Numbered from the stretch's first letter, positions 26,192-35,971 are shown. The stretch: DNA of 64,000 nucleotides from Amycolatopsis oliviviridis (GCF_014654365.1 NZ_BNAY01000002.1:1179728-1243727); one strand, 5' to 3'. Program-made: numbers and translations. The notes: a model not told the origin generated them from the sequence alone.

Positions 26192-27502
26192 ATGACCCGA
26201 AAGCCCGCTCGCCTGCTGGCCGTCGCGATCGCTCTCGTCGTCGGTTTCGCCGCCGCGCCAGCCGCTTCCGCCGCCCCTGCGACCGATCCGTTCTACAGTT
26301 ACGGCGGCAGCGAACCGCTGTCGTCCTACAGCCCCGGGACCGTGCTGAAAACCCGGACGCTGAATTACCACGTCGTCGGCATTTCCACGCCGCTCAAGGT
26401 GACCCAGCTGCTCTACCGGAGCACCGACGCGCAAGGAAAGCCGTCCGCCAACGTCACTTCCGTGGTGCGCAGCCTCACTGGTGACAACACCAAAGCCGTT
26501 TCGTACCAATCGTTCTACGACTCGCTGAATCCTGAACACGGCCCGTCGAGGGCGATCGCCGGCGACGTCTCGTTCGGCGGCCTGATCGCCAACGCGGAGG
26601 CGTTGTTCATCGCGCCCGCGTTGTTGCTGGGCTACAACGTCGTCATTCCCGACACCGAAGGCCAGAAGGCGAACTTCGCGGCCGGGCCGGAATACGGGAC
26701 GAACACCCTGGATTCGATCCGCGCCGCGACGCGGGCCCCGGAAACGGGAATGAACGACAAGACCCGGTTCGGTCTCATCGGCTATTCGGGCGGGGCCATC
26801 GCGACCGGCTGGGCCGCCGCGCTGGCACCGGATTACGCCCCCGAGGTCAACAAGAATCTCGTCGGGTTCACCGAAGGCGGAGTGCTCGTCAAGCCGTCGC
26901 ACAATCTCAAGTACGTCAACGGCAGTATCGCGTGGACCGGGGTCATTCCGATGGCGCTGATCGGGGTCTCGCGGTCCTTCGGCATCGATCTCAAGCCGTA
27001 CGCGAATTCCTACGGTCTCCAGGTGCTCAAGGACATGGAGAAGGCGTCGATCGCCGACGCGCTCGGCCGCTATCCCGGGCTGACGTGGGAGAAGTTCGTC
27101 AAGCCCGAGTACACCAACCCGAACAAGGTGCTGCCGTACGTCGAGGCCGTCAACAAGATCAACCTCGGTTCCGCGCCGACACCCACCGTGCCCGGCTACA
27201 TCGCGCAGGGCAACAACGGCGTCGTGGAAGGCACTTTCGGCAACCCGCCGGGGATCGGGACCGGCGACGGTGTGATGGTCGCCGGTGACGTGCGTTCGCT
27301 CGCGCGGCAGTACTGCGACACCGGCAACAAGTCGATCAAGTACGACCAGTACAACACGCTGAGCCACGTCGGGGCGGCCGTCGCCTGGGCGCCGCAGGCC
27401 ATCGGCTGGCTCAACGACCGGTTCGCGGGCAAGCCCGCGCCGTCCACCTGCGGGAAGATCGCGCCCGGCAACTCCCTTGCCCCGGAGGTGCCGGTCAGCT
27501 GA
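26192..27502 (+). CDS. Secreted lipase (LIP family, alpha/beta hydrolase)
   Basis: 436 residues from ATG 26192 behind AAGGGGAG. The signal peptide ends near residue 30 (AASAAPATD). The fold follows the secretory lipase family of actinomycetes and yeasts: LLYRSTDAQGKP, a nucleophile elbow GYSGGAI with Ser199, DTEGQKANFAAGPEYG, and a late His in NTLSHVGAAVAWAPQ. It would hydrolyse acylglycerols or other esters outside the cell. A hairpin repeat follows immediately and probably ends the transcript. The next gene is a TetR regulator on the same strand. Confidence 0.9.
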   Translation: MTRKPARLLAVAIALVVGFAAAPAASAAPATDPFYSYGGSEPLSSYSPGTVLKTRTLNYHVVGISTPLKVTQLLYRSTDAQGKPSANVTSVVRSLTGDNTKAVSYQSFYDSLNPEHGPSRAIAGDVSFGGLIANAEALFIAPALLLGYNVVIPDTEGQKANFAAGPEYGTNTLDSIRAATRAPETGMNDKTRFGLIGYSGGAIATGWAAALAPDYAPEVNKNLVGFTEGGVLVKPSHNLKYVNGSIAWTGVIPMALIGVSRSFGIDLKPYANSYGLQVLKDMEKASIADALGRYPGLTWEKFVKPEYTNPNKVLPYVEAVNKINLGSAPTPTVPGYIAQGNNGVVEGTFGNPPGIGTGDGVMVAGDVRSLARQYCDTGNKSIKYDQYNTLSHVGAAVAWAPQAIGWLNDRFAGKPAPSTCGKIAPGNSLAPEVPVS

Positions 27503-27511
27503 CCGCACAGG

Positions 27512-27564
27512 TCCGTGAAGGCCTCCTTCCCCACTCTCAAGGTGGGGAAGGAGGCCTTCACGGA
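27512..27564. repeat. Hairpin repeat, family 2, between lipase and TetR genes
   Basis: Arms 27512-27534 and 27542-27564 pair perfectly over 23 bases with a seven-base loop. They contain GTGAAGGCCTCCTTCCCC and its complement. It starts ten bases after the lipase stop and can act as its terminator. Confidence 0.88.
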
Positions 27565-27589
27565 TTTCCGGACCGGTACGGTGCCGCAC

Positions 27590-28234
27590 GTGACCGAGCA
27601 CCGCAGGCTGCCGAAGGGGCCGCACAACCTCAGCCGCGACGAGGTCGCCGGAACCCAGCGGGCCCGGCTGATCGACGCCGTACTGGAGAACGCCGGCAAA
27701 CGCGGCTACGTCGCCACCACCGTCGGCCACATCACCGCCACCGCGGGCGTGTCACGGACCTCGTTCTACGAACAGTTCACCGGCAAGCAGGACGCGTTCC
27801 TCGCCGCCTACCGCGAGATCACCGCCGAGTTCATCGCCCAAGGCGTCGCCGCGGGCGCCGAAGCCGCGACTCCGCTGGACGCCGTCGCCGCCTGCTGCGA
27901 CTTCCTCGTCGACTACGTGCACCGGCGTCCCACGGCCGTCCGCGCCGCCCTGCTGGAGATCTACGCGCTCGGCGACGCGGGGCTCGAAGCGCGGGAGAAA
28001 ACCTTGCGTGCCGGGGAAGCCGTCTTCGACCGGACGGCGGAATGGCTGCGTGCCACCGATCCCGCGCTGCCGTCGCCGCCGCCGTTCACCGCGCGGACGG
28101 TCGTCGCCGCCACCATCGAACTGATCACGCAGGCCATCTGGATCGGCACCGAAGACGCTTACGGCCAGGCGCGCGAAGCCGTCCGCTACACCTGGCTTCT
28201 CGGCCTGTTCGGGCACCGGGGCGTCGACGCCTAG
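27590..28234 (+). CDS. TetR-family transcriptional regulator
   Basis: 214 residues from GTG 27590. A longer frame from 27515 would be encoded by the hairpin repeat and is rejected. The HTH is at residues ~20-65 (RARLIDAVLENAGKRGYVAT, TVGHITATAGVSRTSFYEQFTGKQDAFLAAY), followed by a helical ligand domain. It lies after the lipase gene on the same strand. Its stop overlaps that of the convergent SDR gene in a shared CTAG. It may control the lipase or the neighbouring oxidation operon. Confidence 0.88.
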   Translation: MTEHRRLPKGPHNLSRDEVAGTQRARLIDAVLENAGKRGYVATTVGHITATAGVSRTSFYEQFTGKQDAFLAAYREITAEFIAQGVAAGAEAATPLDAVAACCDFLVDYVHRRPTAVRAALLEIYALGDAGLEAREKTLRAGEAVFDRTAEWLRATDPALPSPPPFTARTVVAATIELITQAIWIGTEDAYGQAREAVRYTWLLGLFGHRGVDA

Positions 28235-29079
28235 CGGGCGAGACGCCGCCGTTCGAAGTCGACGATCAGCTTCGGGTAGAGACGCGGAAGGAGCCGGACC
28301 AGCCGGTCGACCAGTTTCGCGTCGTTTCCGACGAGCACACGCGGCTTCCCGGCTTCGACGCCGTCGACGATGATGCGGGCGGCCTGATCGGCGGGCATCT
28401 TCAGCAGCTTTTCGTTGTACACACGGACGCGTTCCCGCTGTTCGGCGGTGGGCTCGATGCCGCGGGCCTCCGCTTCCTTCAGCGCCGCCGAGGCGATGCC
28501 GGTCTTGACCCCGCCCGGGTGGACGACCGTCACCCGCACCGGATGCCTGCCCGCGATCATCTCGGTGCGCAGCGCCTCGGTGAACCCGCGGACGCCGAAC
28601 TTGCTGGCGCAGTAGGCACTGAGCGTCGGCTGGGCCATGAAACCGTTGAGGCTGGAGACGTTGACGACCTGGCCGTCGCCGGAGTCGATCAGATGCGGCA
28701 GGAAAGCCTTGGTACCGTTGATGACGCCGAACAGGTTGACCGCGAGCGTGCGGTCGTAGAGCTCCCATTCGGCGTCGAGGACGGTCTGCCCGCCGCCCGC
28801 GATCCCCGCGTTGTTGTAGATCTGGTGCACCACACCGAACTGCCCGGCGACGGTGGCCGCGTACTCCTGGACGGCCGCCCGGTCGCTGACGTCCAGCACG
28901 GCGCCCTGCACCTCCGCGCCGAGGGCCTTGACCTCGGCGACGGTCCCGGCCAGCCCGGCTTCGTCCACATCGGACACCGCGAGACGCGCTCCGCGCCGCG
29001 CGAGTTCGTAAGCCAGCTGACGCCCGATGCCGGAACCGGCACCGGTGACGACGGCGACCTTGCCGCGAACGCTGCTCAT
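28231..29079 (-). CDS. Short-chain dehydrogenase (SadH-like)
   Basis: 282 residues from ATG 29079 with GGAG upstream. Cofactor motif TGAGSGIG, NNAG, catalytic Ser in VNVSSLNGFMAQP and YCASK (Tyr-x3-Lys). The C-terminal extension with KLLKMPADQAARIIVDGVEAG is typical of the SadH branch. It oxidises or reduces an alcohol/ketone with NAD(P). It is the last gene of a three-gene operon (monooxygenase, hydrolase, SDR), each overlapping by four bases. In that setting it probably turns an alcohol into the ketone used by the monooxygenase. Confidence 0.92.
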   Translation of the reverse strand: MSSVRGKVAVVTGAGSGIGRQLAYELARRGARLAVSDVDEAGLAGTVAEVKALGAEVQGAVLDVSDRAAVQEYAATVAGQFGVVHQIYNNAGIAGGGQTVLDAEWELYDRTLAVNLFGVINGTKAFLPHLIDSGDGQVVNVSSLNGFMAQPTLSAYCASKFGVRGFTEALRTEMIAGRHPVRVTVVHPGGVKTGIASAALKEAEARGIEPTAEQRERVRVYNEKLLKMPADQAARIIVDGVEAGKPRVLVGNDAKLVDRLVRLLPRLYPKLIVDFERRRLAR

Positions 29080-29975
29080 CGGGATTCTCCTGCCGGATCG
29101 AGGGCCAGTTCGGCGGTGAGCTCGACGAGCCGGTCGACGAGGTCCGGGGCGATGTGGTGGCCCATACCGGGGATTTCGACGTAGCGGGCGCCATTCACGG
29201 CCTTCGCGGTCGCCCGGCCGCCGGTGTGGTGGACCATGCGGTCGCTGTCCCCGTGGACCACGACCGTCGGGCAGGTGACGCGGCCGAGTTCGGTGGTGCG
29301 GTCGCCGCTGGCCTGGATCGCGCCGATCTGGCGCGCGATGCCGCTGCGCGCCCGCCTTCCGCCCGCCCGTTCCCACAGGCCGATGGCCCACGCCGTCTCG
29401 ACGTCCTTGTCCAGCGGGAAAGTGACCGAGCCGAGGTGCCCCATCATCGCCAGATGCCCGACGACCGATTCCTCGACCGTCCGGGCGGGCCGCCGCGCCA
29501 TGCGCAGCAGCGTCGACCGCGCCGGCTGCCCGACCTTGCGGTGGCCGGTGGTGGAGAAGATCGACGTCAGTGAAAGAACGCGGCCGGGATTCCGGGCGGC
29601 GACGGTCTGGGCGATCATGCCGCCCATCGACATACCGACCAGATGCGCCTGCTCGATGCCCAGGTGGTCCAGCAGGCCGACGGTGTCCGCGGCCATGTCC
29701 CCCAGGTCGTAGGCATCCGGCAGGGGCCGGGCCAGCAACTGCCGGAGCTTGCCGGGATTCGGCGCCTTGATCCGGTCCGAACGGCCCGCGTCCCGGTTGT
29801 CGAAGGTGACGACCCGGAAACCGCGGCCGGTGAACCCCTCGATCATCGGCCGCGGCCACGACGTGAGATCCAGCCCGAGCCCGGCGATCAGCACCAGCGG
29901 CACACCGTCGGCGGGACCGTCCTCGCGGTAACAGATCCGCGGGCCACCGGGCAGGTCGGCGAAACTGTCGGTCAC
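29076..29975 (-). CDS. Alpha/beta-fold hydrolase
   Basis: 299 residues. [15 protein letters not shown] forms the oxyanion region, the nucleophile elbow is [10 protein letters not shown], an acidic residue stands in [10 protein letters not shown] and the catalytic His is in [11 protein letters not shown]. The fold is of the esterase type. It overlaps the monooxygenase gene and the SDR gene by four bases each. In the operon it would cleave the ester or lactone made by the Baeyer-Villiger enzyme. It corresponds in position to LipR of the mycobacterial mymA operon. Confidence 0.92.
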   Translation of the reverse strand: MTDSFADLPGGPRICYREDGPADGVPLVLIAGLGLDLTSWPRPMIEGFTGRGFRVVTFDNRDAGRSDRIKAPNPGKLRQLLARPLPDAYDLGDMAADTVGLLDHLGIEQAHLVGMSMGGMIAQTVAARNPGRVLSLTSIFSTTGHRKVGQPARSTLLRMARRPARTVEESVVGHLAMMGHLGSVTFPLDKDVETAWAIGLWERAGGRRARSGIARQIGAIQASGDRTTELGRVTCPTVVVHGDSDRMVHHTGGRATAKAVNGARYVEIPGMGHHIAPDLVDRLVELTAELALDPAGESR

Positions 29976-31465
29976 GAGCTCACCGCTTCCCGGACCTGCG
30001 CGCGGGTGAAGTGCAGCTCGGGATCGGTGATGTCGTCCGCGCGCAGCAGCTTGATGTCCGAGTGGTAGCTCATCGACGTCAGCCAGGGCAGGCGGTCACC
30101 CTGGCGCGGCAGCTGGTCGAGAGCACGCTGGACGTATCCGGCGGCGAAGTCCAGGAACGGCCGGGTCGGCATGTCCGGATCGGCGAGCACGGGACGGCAG
30201 ACGTCGTAGCCGTGCGTGTCCATATGCGATAGCAGGCGGCAGAAGTGCTCGCACAGCAGGCCGATCTTGAGCGTCCACGACGAGTTCGTGTAGCCGATCG
30301 CGAACGCGGCGTTCGGCACGTCCGAAAGCATCATTCCCTTGTACGCGACGGTTTCCGGCAGGATCACCGGCTTGCCGTCGACGCTGAGCTTCGCCCCGCC
30401 GAACACCTGGAGGTTCAGGCCGGTGGCGGTGACGATGATGTCCGCCTCCAGCTCCCGCCCGGATTCGAGCAGGATCCCCTTCTCGGTGAAGGTCGCGATC
30501 TTGTCGGTGACGACGTCGGCCTGCCCCTTGCGGATGGCCGCGAACAGGTCGCCGCCGGGCACGGCGCACAGCCGCTGGTCCCACGGGTCGTACGGCGGGT
30601 TGAAGTGCTCGTCGACCGGATAGTCCTTGGGCAGCTGCTTCTTGTTGACGTAGCGGATGAGCCCGCGCGCGGTCTTCGGGAACTTCTGGCAGAACTGCCA
30701 GACCGCGAGTCCCTTGCGGATGTTCTTGCGGCGGGTGAGCGCGTACGCCCGCTCGTCGCCGAGGATCTTGCGCAGGCCGTTGGCGATCTTGTCCTCGCGC
30801 GGCACCGGCATGACGTAGGTCGGGGTGCGCTGCAGCATCGTCACGTGCGCTGCGGTCCCCGCCATCGCCGGGATCAGGGTGACCGCGGTGGCGCCGCTGC
30901 CGATCACGACGACGCGTTTGCCCGCGTAGTCGAGATCCTCCGGCCAGTGCTGCGGGTGCACGATCGTGCCGGTGAACCGGTCGCGGCCTTCGAAACGCGG
31001 GGTGAAACCCTCGTCGTAGCGGTAGTAACCGCCCGCGTTGAACAGCCAGCCGGCGCTGAGCCGGGTGCGCTCACCGGTGTCGGTCCGCTCGATCTCGAGC
31101 AGCCAGCGGGCCTCGTCACTCGACCAGGCGGCCGAGAGCAGCTTGTGGTGGTAGCGGATGCTGGGCTCGATGCCGTTCTCGGCGATCGTCTCGCGCAGGT
31201 ACGACAGGATCCGGGGCGCGTCGGCGATCGACTGCTTGTCCCGCCACGGCTTGAACTCGTAGCCGAAGGTGTGCAGGTCGGAGTCCGACCGGATGCCGGG
31301 GTACCGGAACAGGTCCCAGGTGCCGCCGGACGCGCCGCGGGCCTCCAGGATCGCGAAGGTCTTGCCCGGGTTCTCGGTCTTGAGGTAGCGCGCGGCCCCG
31401 ATCCCGGAAATCCCGGCACCGATGATGACCACGTCGAGGTGCTCGACGGGTGTGCTCGTCGTCAT
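29972..31465 (-). CDS. Flavin-dependent Baeyer-Villiger-type monooxygenase
   Basis: 497 residues from ATG 31465 with GGAG six bases upstream. FAD site [10 protein letters not shown] at residue ~17, NADPH site GSGATAVTL near 195, and between them the Baeyer-Villiger fingerprint [14 protein letters not shown] (F-x-G-x3-H-x3-W-P, from residue 164). It inserts oxygen into a ketone to make an ester, using NADPH and O2. It is the first gene of the operon and stands 89 bases from the divergent PucR gene. The gene order monooxygenase, hydrolase, SDR equals that of mymA-lipR-sadH in mycobacteria. The substrate is unknown. Confidence 0.92.
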   Translation of the reverse strand: MTTSTPVEHLDVVIIGAGISGIGAARYLKTENPGKTFAILEARGASGGTWDLFRYPGIRSDSDLHTFGYEFKPWRDKQSIADAPRILSYLRETIAENGIEPSIRYHHKLLSAAWSSDEARWLLEIERTDTGERTRLSAGWLFNAGGYYRYDEGFTPRFEGRDRFTGTIVHPQHWPEDLDYAGKRVVVIGSGATAVTLIPAMAGTAAHVTMLQRTPTYVMPVPREDKIANGLRKILGDERAYALTRRKNIRKGLAVWQFCQKFPKTARGLIRYVNKKQLPKDYPVDEHFNPPYDPWDQRLCAVPGGDLFAAIRKGQADVVTDKIATFTEKGILLESGRELEADIIVTATGLNLQVFGGAKLSVDGKPVILPETVAYKGMMLSDVPNAAFAIGYTNSSWTLKIGLLCEHFCRLLSHMDTHGYDVCRPVLADPDMPTRPFLDFAAGYVQRALDQLPRQGDRLPWLTSMSYHSDIKLLRADDITDPELHFTRAQVREAVSS

Positions 31466-31534
31466 GCGGTACTCCAGCCTCGTCTCGGTTCTCCCCACCA
31501 TGCGGGTGCGCGGGGGAATTGCGCTAGCACTATC

Positions 31535-31562
31535 TGCACCATCATGATGGGTCCATGGTGCA
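31535..31562. promoter_or_regulatory. Operator dyads between the monooxygenase and PucR genes
   Basis: TGCACCAT (31535-31542) and ATGGTGCA (31555-31562) pair perfectly, and CCATCATGATGG (31539-31550) is a perfect palindrome nested between them. The right arm covers the ATG of the PucR gene. This is a good candidate site for autoregulation and control of the operon. Confidence 0.5.
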
Positions 31563-32799
31563 AAGTGCCGCATCTCCGTGGCCGACGCTGTCCGCCGAGG
31601 CGCGCGAGCTCTTCCGGCGGGGAGCGGAGATCGTCCTGCATCCGCGCGCCGAATGGATCGAGGAGCTGCACGAGGCCTCGCTCGGTGGGGACAGCATGCG
31701 CGCGGTCGCCGAGGACCCCGTGCTCACCGAGGGGACCAAACGCGCGAACCTGGCGAACCTGCTGCACTGGGCCGCCGCCAACGTGCAACATCCGGGTAAA
31801 AGGGTCACCGCCAACCTGAACCAGGAAGTGCTCGAAGGCGCGCGTGACATGGTGCGCCGCGGCTTCGACTCCGGCGGCCTCGACGCCTACCGGCGGGCGC
31901 AGGGCGTGGCCTGGCGGCGCTGGATCGAGATCTGCTTCGACCTCACGTCGGATCCGGTCCTGCTCCGCGAGCTGCTGGACGTCTCGTCGCTGTCGATCAC
32001 CACGTTCATCGAGGACACCGTCGCCGCGGTGTCCGAACGGATGGCCGCCGAACGCACGGAACTGACCCGCGGCGCGCACGCCGAACGGCGGGCCACCGTC
32101 ACGCTGCTGCTGGAGGGCGCGCCGATCAGCCGTTCGCGGGCCGAAGCCCAGCTCGGCTACCCGCTCGCCGGGCCGCATACGGCCGCGATCGTCTGGAGCG
32201 GCTCGGCCACCCCGTCGTCGCAGCAGCTCGAAACCGCCGCCGAGACGCTCATGCGGGCCAGTGACGCCTCACACCGGCTGACCGTCGTCGCCAGCGCCGC
32301 CGCCCTGTGGGTCTGGCTCCCCGGCCGCACCCCGCCCCGCGCGGACCGGCTCGCCGAAGACCTCGCGCCGCATCCCGACGTCCGGGTGGCGCTGGGACGG
32401 CCCGGCAGCGGGATCGACGGCTTCCGCCGCAGCCATCTGGACGCCGCCGCCACCCAGCGGATGCTCGCCCGGCTCACCTCACCGCAGCAGATCGCGCGCT
32501 ACCAGGACATCCAGCTGCTCGTCCTGCTCACCGGCGATCCGGCCCAGGCGGGCGAATTCGTCACCGACACGCTCGGCGAACTCCGGCACGCCGACGCCGA
32601 AACCCGCGAGACCGTCCGGACTTATGTGCACGAACTGGGCAACACGACGCGGACCGCGGAACGGCTCTACACCCACCGGAACACCGTCGTGCGGCGGCTG
32701 GCACGAGCCGACGAGCTGCTTCCGCGGCCGTTGGTGGAGAACGCCGTGGACGTGGCGGTGGCACTGGAAACGTTACGGTGGTTGGGAAGCGGCGCTTGA
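31555..32799 (+). CDS. PucR-type transcriptional regulator
   Basis: 414 residues. An N-terminal helical domain ([20 protein letters not shown]), a central GGDEF-like or CdaR-type region, and a C-terminal PucR HTH ([41 protein letters not shown]). Members control catabolic operons from a divergent gene, as here with the monooxygenase operon. ATG 31555 lies inside an inverted repeat. Confidence 0.88.
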   Translation: MVQSAASPWPTLSAEARELFRRGAEIVLHPRAEWIEELHEASLGGDSMRAVAEDPVLTEGTKRANLANLLHWAAANVQHPGKRVTANLNQEVLEGARDMVRRGFDSGGLDAYRRAQGVAWRRWIEICFDLTSDPVLLRELLDVSSLSITTFIEDTVAAVSERMAAERTELTRGAHAERRATVTLLLEGAPISRSRAEAQLGYPLAGPHTAAIVWSGSATPSSQQLETAAETLMRASDASHRLTVVASAAALWVWLPGRTPPRADRLAEDLAPHPDVRVALGRPGSGIDGFRRSHLDAAATQRMLARLTSPQQIARYQDIQLLVLLTGDPAQAGEFVTDTLGELRHADAETRETVRTYVHELGNTTRTAERLYTHRNTVVRRLARADELLPRPLVENAVDVAVALETLRWLGSGA

Positions 32800-32802
32800 T
32801 CC

Positions 32803-33117
32803 CTAGGAGAACGGAAGGTCCAGGTTCCGGAGCATGGCGCGTTGCTCCGCGGTCAGCTCGCCCTCGACCGTGATGGTGAACGGCGGCATTTCCTTGCGGG
32901 AGCGCAGAAAATTGCCCCACGCGATACCGAGGTTCGCGAGGCCCGTCAGGGAGCCGATGGACATCCGGATGACCTCGAAGACCCCCATCTCCCCCGCGTC
33001 CCTGGAATCCGCCGTCCGGATCGTCGCGGACCGGGCGACGTCCACGTCGTCGCGGAGCCAGCTGTAGAACTCGTTCAGCGCCTCTTCGTCGCCGGCGGCG
33101 TTGATCGTCAGCTCCAC
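32803..33117 (-). CDS. EACC1-like protein (effector-associated constant component 1), orphan
   Basis: 104 residues from GTG 33117 with GGGAGG five bases upstream. The layout fits EACC1: a start with ALNEFYSWLRDDVDVARSAT, RTADSRDAGEMG, a hydrophobic helix IRMSIGSLTGLANLGIAWGNF, then RSRKEMPPFTITVEGELTAEQ. In known bacterial conflict systems EACC1 accompanies STAND NTPases with caspase- or trypsin-like effectors. No such partner is adjacent here: the neighbours are a PucR regulator and a GH76 enzyme. STAND proteins do occur about 9 kb to the right. The family call is from pattern memory. Confidence 0.65.
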   Translation of the reverse strand: MELTINAAGDEEALNEFYSWLRDDVDVARSATIRTADSRDAGEMGVFEVIRMSIGSLTGLANLGIAWGNFLRSRKEMPPFTITVEGELTAEQRAMLRNLDLPFS

Positions 33118-33290
33118 GAGACCCTCCCTCGAAAGTGATTTCCCTGAAGATCGCGGCAGGACCCGAAGGCGTAACAGGAATTCTGTCCTGATATCTGACC
33201 GGTGGCCGACGTTGACCGGCCGGTGACGAAACCCGGATCATGAAAGGCGTCCCAGATCCGGTGCACGGCCGATCCCGAGGGCGGACAACG

Positions 33291-35108
33291 ATGTCGTCGC
33301 TGATCCATCTCGTGCTTTGCCTGATTCTGACAGCGATTCCCGTACCGGCGGGGAAACCGGTGACCGCCGCGGCGGTGGTCTGTGTGCTGTCGTGCGACAC
33401 TCTAGACCCTTCGAAGGCCCACCAGGACACCTTTCCGGTTCCGGACAAGTCACTCAACGGGCGCGTGCTCCGGCTGCATGTATCGGACGCCGACGGGATG
33501 GCCTGGGGCAGCATCGATCGCGGCGCGACCGGGGATTCGGTCTGGCTCGACCGCTCCTGGGACGGCGGCGCGACCTGGGAGGGGCTACTGGGCAAAGCGA
33601 GCATTCCCGGCACCTGGACCGGCACGAGAACGTTGATGTACAACGTGACCGACCCCGGAAGGCACCGGCGCGGCCTGATCCGCGCGTGCGGGGACGCCGC
33701 CGGGATCGCCTGTACGGAGTGGATCCACCCGAAGGTCTGCGATGTCGCCTGCGACGGCACGACCCAGCCGAACGGGGACAGCCTGCCGGTGCCTCCGACG
33801 ACGTTGTTCGGGCGGACGATCCGCCTGCACGTCGACGGGAACGCGATGGCCTGGGGCACCATCGAGTCCGGCGCCCAGGGCGACGAGATCTGGCTGGACC
33901 GTTCCTGGGACGCGGGAGCGAGCTGGGCCGGCGGCTCGTCGCTCGGCCGGACGTCGGTCGCCGCAGGCGCGAGCACCGGCCGGACGGCACTGTTCGCGAC
34001 GCGTGATCCCCGGGGCCGCCACTACGGCGGCGCCGTCCGCGCTTGCGGTCGTGAAGCCGGGCACCAGGAAGGATCCTGTACGGCGTGGGCCCGTCCGGCA
34101 CCCGCCCGCGCGCAGGCCGCCGCCGACGCGCTCCTGTACTCCTACGATCCGTATCCCGGCTGGTGGCCGAGCAGCTGGTGGAACTCGGCGGCGACGCTGA
34201 CGGCGGTCGTCGATCACGCGAAGACCACCGGGGACCGCCGCTACGACTGGGTCATCGCGCGCACCTTCGAGCAGAACCGCGGCGTCTTTCCCGCCGGTGA
34301 GCGAAGTTCCGATGCCATCGAAGGAAATTTCGCCAGCCGGGCCATCGACGACAGCGCCTGGTGGGGCCTGGCGTGGGTGGCCGCCTACGACCACACCGGA
34401 GACCCACGGTACTTGTCCATGGCGACCACGATCGCCTCCTACGTCCACCAGTACTGGGATCCGGGCACCTGCGGAGGCGGTGTCTGGTGGGACCGGGAAC
34501 GGACTTACAAGAACGCGGTCACCAGTGGTCTGTACCTGCGGCTCGCGGCTTCCGTCCATCGCCGGACGCCGGGCGATTCGCTGTGGCTGCAACGATCCCG
34601 GACCGCCGCGGACTGGTATCTGGCGAGCGGGATGATCAACGCGTCCGGGCTGGTCAACGACGGCCTCACCCGTGACTGCCGCAACAACGGGCAGACGGTC
34701 TGGACGTACAACCAGGGCCTGGGCATCGGCGGCCTGGTCGAGATCTGGCGTGCCACCGGCGAGACACGCTGGCTCGACGCGGCCCGGCGCCTGGGCGACG
34801 CGGCGGTCACCGGCCCGGTGCTCACCAGGAACGGCGTCCTCACCGAATCCTGCGACGTCGGCCAGAATTCCTGTGACGACAACCAAAAGCAGTTCAAGGG
34901 CATCTTCATGCGCTTCCTCGCCGACCTGGCCGCCGCGACCAACTCCACGGCGTACCGCGACTACGCGAAGCGGCAGGCCGACTCGCTGTGGGCGTCGGAC
35001 CGCGATCCGCTGAACCGGATCGGGCAACGGTGGGCGGGCGGGACACCGAACCAGGCCGACTGGCGGACCCAGGCGAGCGGACTCGGCGCCCTCACGGCCG
35101 CGTCTTGA
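33291..35108 (+). CDS. Secreted GH76-type alpha-1,6-mannanase with N-terminal repeats
   Basis: 605 residues from ATG 33291; ATG 33240 is possible. A signal peptide is followed by two copies of a ~115-residue module (MAWGSIDRGATGDSVWLDRSWDGG and MAWGTIESGAQGDEIWLDRSWDAG, each with a Cys pair), probably carbohydrate binding. From about residue 285 comes a GH76 catalytic domain: DDSAWWGLAWVAAYDHTGDP with the Asp pair, CGGGVWWDRERTYKNAVTSG, TYNQGLGIGGLVEIW. GH76 enzymes cut alpha-1,6-mannan of fungal or mycobacterial-type cell envelopes. Confidence 0.85.
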   Translation: MSSLIHLVLCLILTAIPVPAGKPVTAAAVVCVLSCDTLDPSKAHQDTFPVPDKSLNGRVLRLHVSDADGMAWGSIDRGATGDSVWLDRSWDGGATWEGLLGKASIPGTWTGTRTLMYNVTDPGRHRRGLIRACGDAAGIACTEWIHPKVCDVACDGTTQPNGDSLPVPPTTLFGRTIRLHVDGNAMAWGTIESGAQGDEIWLDRSWDAGASWAGGSSLGRTSVAAGASTGRTALFATRDPRGRHYGGAVRACGREAGHQEGSCTAWARPAPARAQAAADALLYSYDPYPGWWPSSWWNSAATLTAVVDHAKTTGDRRYDWVIARTFEQNRGVFPAGERSSDAIEGNFASRAIDDSAWWGLAWVAAYDHTGDPRYLSMATTIASYVHQYWDPGTCGGGVWWDRERTYKNAVTSGLYLRLAASVHRRTPGDSLWLQRSRTAADWYLASGMINASGLVNDGLTRDCRNNGQTVWTYNQGLGIGGLVEIWRATGETRWLDAARRLGDAAVTGPVLTRNGVLTESCDVGQNSCDDNQKQFKGIFMRFLADLAAATNSTAYRDYAKRQADSLWASDRDPLNRIGQRWAGGTPNQADWRTQASGLGALTAAS

Positions 35109-35144
35109 GGCCTTTCATCTTGCGACAGCCTCTAGATTGAAGAC

Positions 35145-35924
35145 ATGGTTTCCATCGCCGAAAAGGCCACCCGGCTGCAAGAGCTGCACGCCGCCCCCGA
35201 ACTGCTGCTCGTCGTCAACGTCTGGGACGCGATCACCGCGAAGGTCGTCGCCGAGACCCCCGGCACCCAGGCGCTCGCCACCCCGAGCCACGGCATCGCC
35301 GCCTCCCGCGGCTACCCCGACGGTGAGAAGATCCCCCGCGACGAGATGATCGCCGAGGTCGCGCTGATCGTCCGGACGGCGGGCGATCTGCCGGTCACCG
35401 CGGACCTGGAGGCGGGCTATGGCGACCCGGGCGGCACGGTCGCCCGCGCGATCGAGGTCGGCGCGGTCGGCTGCAACCTCGAAGACCAGATGAAGCCGCT
35501 GGACGAGTCGGTCAAGGCCGTCGAGGCCGCGGTCGCCGCCGCCCAGTCCGCGGGGATCGACTTCGTGCTCAACGCCCGCACGGACGCGTTCCTCCGGGCG
35601 GGTGACCGCGATCCCGAGGAGGTGCTGGCCGAGGCGATCACCCGCGGCCGCGCGTACCTCGACGCCGGCGCGTCGAACTTCTTCGTCCCCGGCAAACTCG
35701 ACGAGACCCAGGTCGGCAGGCTGGTCGAGGCGCTGGGCGAGCGCAAGGTGAACCTGATCGGCGTCCCGGGCTCGATCCCGCTGGCGACCGCGCAGGAACT
35801 CGGCGTCTCCCGCGTCTCCTACGGGCCGTTCAGCCAGAACGTCGCGCTCACCGCGCTGGCGAAGCTCGCCGAGGACGTCTACGCCGGCGGCGGTCTGCCC
35901 GCCGACATGCGCAAACTGAACTGA
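35145..35924 (+). CDS. Isocitrate lyase / PEP mutase family enzyme
   Basis: 259 residues. The TIM-barrel core shows VVNVWDAITAKVV, ATPSHGIAASRGYPDG, the Mg-binding PVTADLEAGYGDPG, GCNLEDQ and NARTDAFL. The K-K-C-G-H motif of true isocitrate lyase is absent, so it belongs to the large unspecified C-C lyase or mutase branch (methylisocitrate lyase- or oxaloacetate hydrolase-like). It follows the mannanase gene after 36 bases; the link is unclear. A strong terminator follows. Confidence 0.88.
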   Translation: MVSIAEKATRLQELHAAPELLLVVNVWDAITAKVVAETPGTQALATPSHGIAASRGYPDGEKIPRDEMIAEVALIVRTAGDLPVTADLEAGYGDPGGTVARAIEVGAVGCNLEDQMKPLDESVKAVEAAVAAAQSAGIDFVLNARTDAFLRAGDRDPEEVLAEAITRGRAYLDAGASNFFVPGKLDETQVGRLVEALGERKVNLIGVPGSIPLATAQELGVSRVSYGPFSQNVALTALAKLAEDVYAGGGLPADMRKLN

Positions 35925-35927
35925 CCT

Positions 35928-35970
35928 CTCGTCGTCAGGCTCCGGGTGCCGCCCGGAGCCTGACGACGAG
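35928..35970. terminator. Bidirectional terminator hairpin (19-bp stem)
   Basis: Arms 35928-35946 and 35952-35970 pair perfectly over 19 bases with loop TGCCG. It fills the gap between convergent genes. Confidence 0.85.
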
Positions 35971-35971
35971 G

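Noticed and set aside
27515..27589. N-terminal extension of the TetR protein
   Set aside because: The extension is encoded by the hairpin repeat and lacks a ribosome-binding site. The HTH starts well after GTG 27590.
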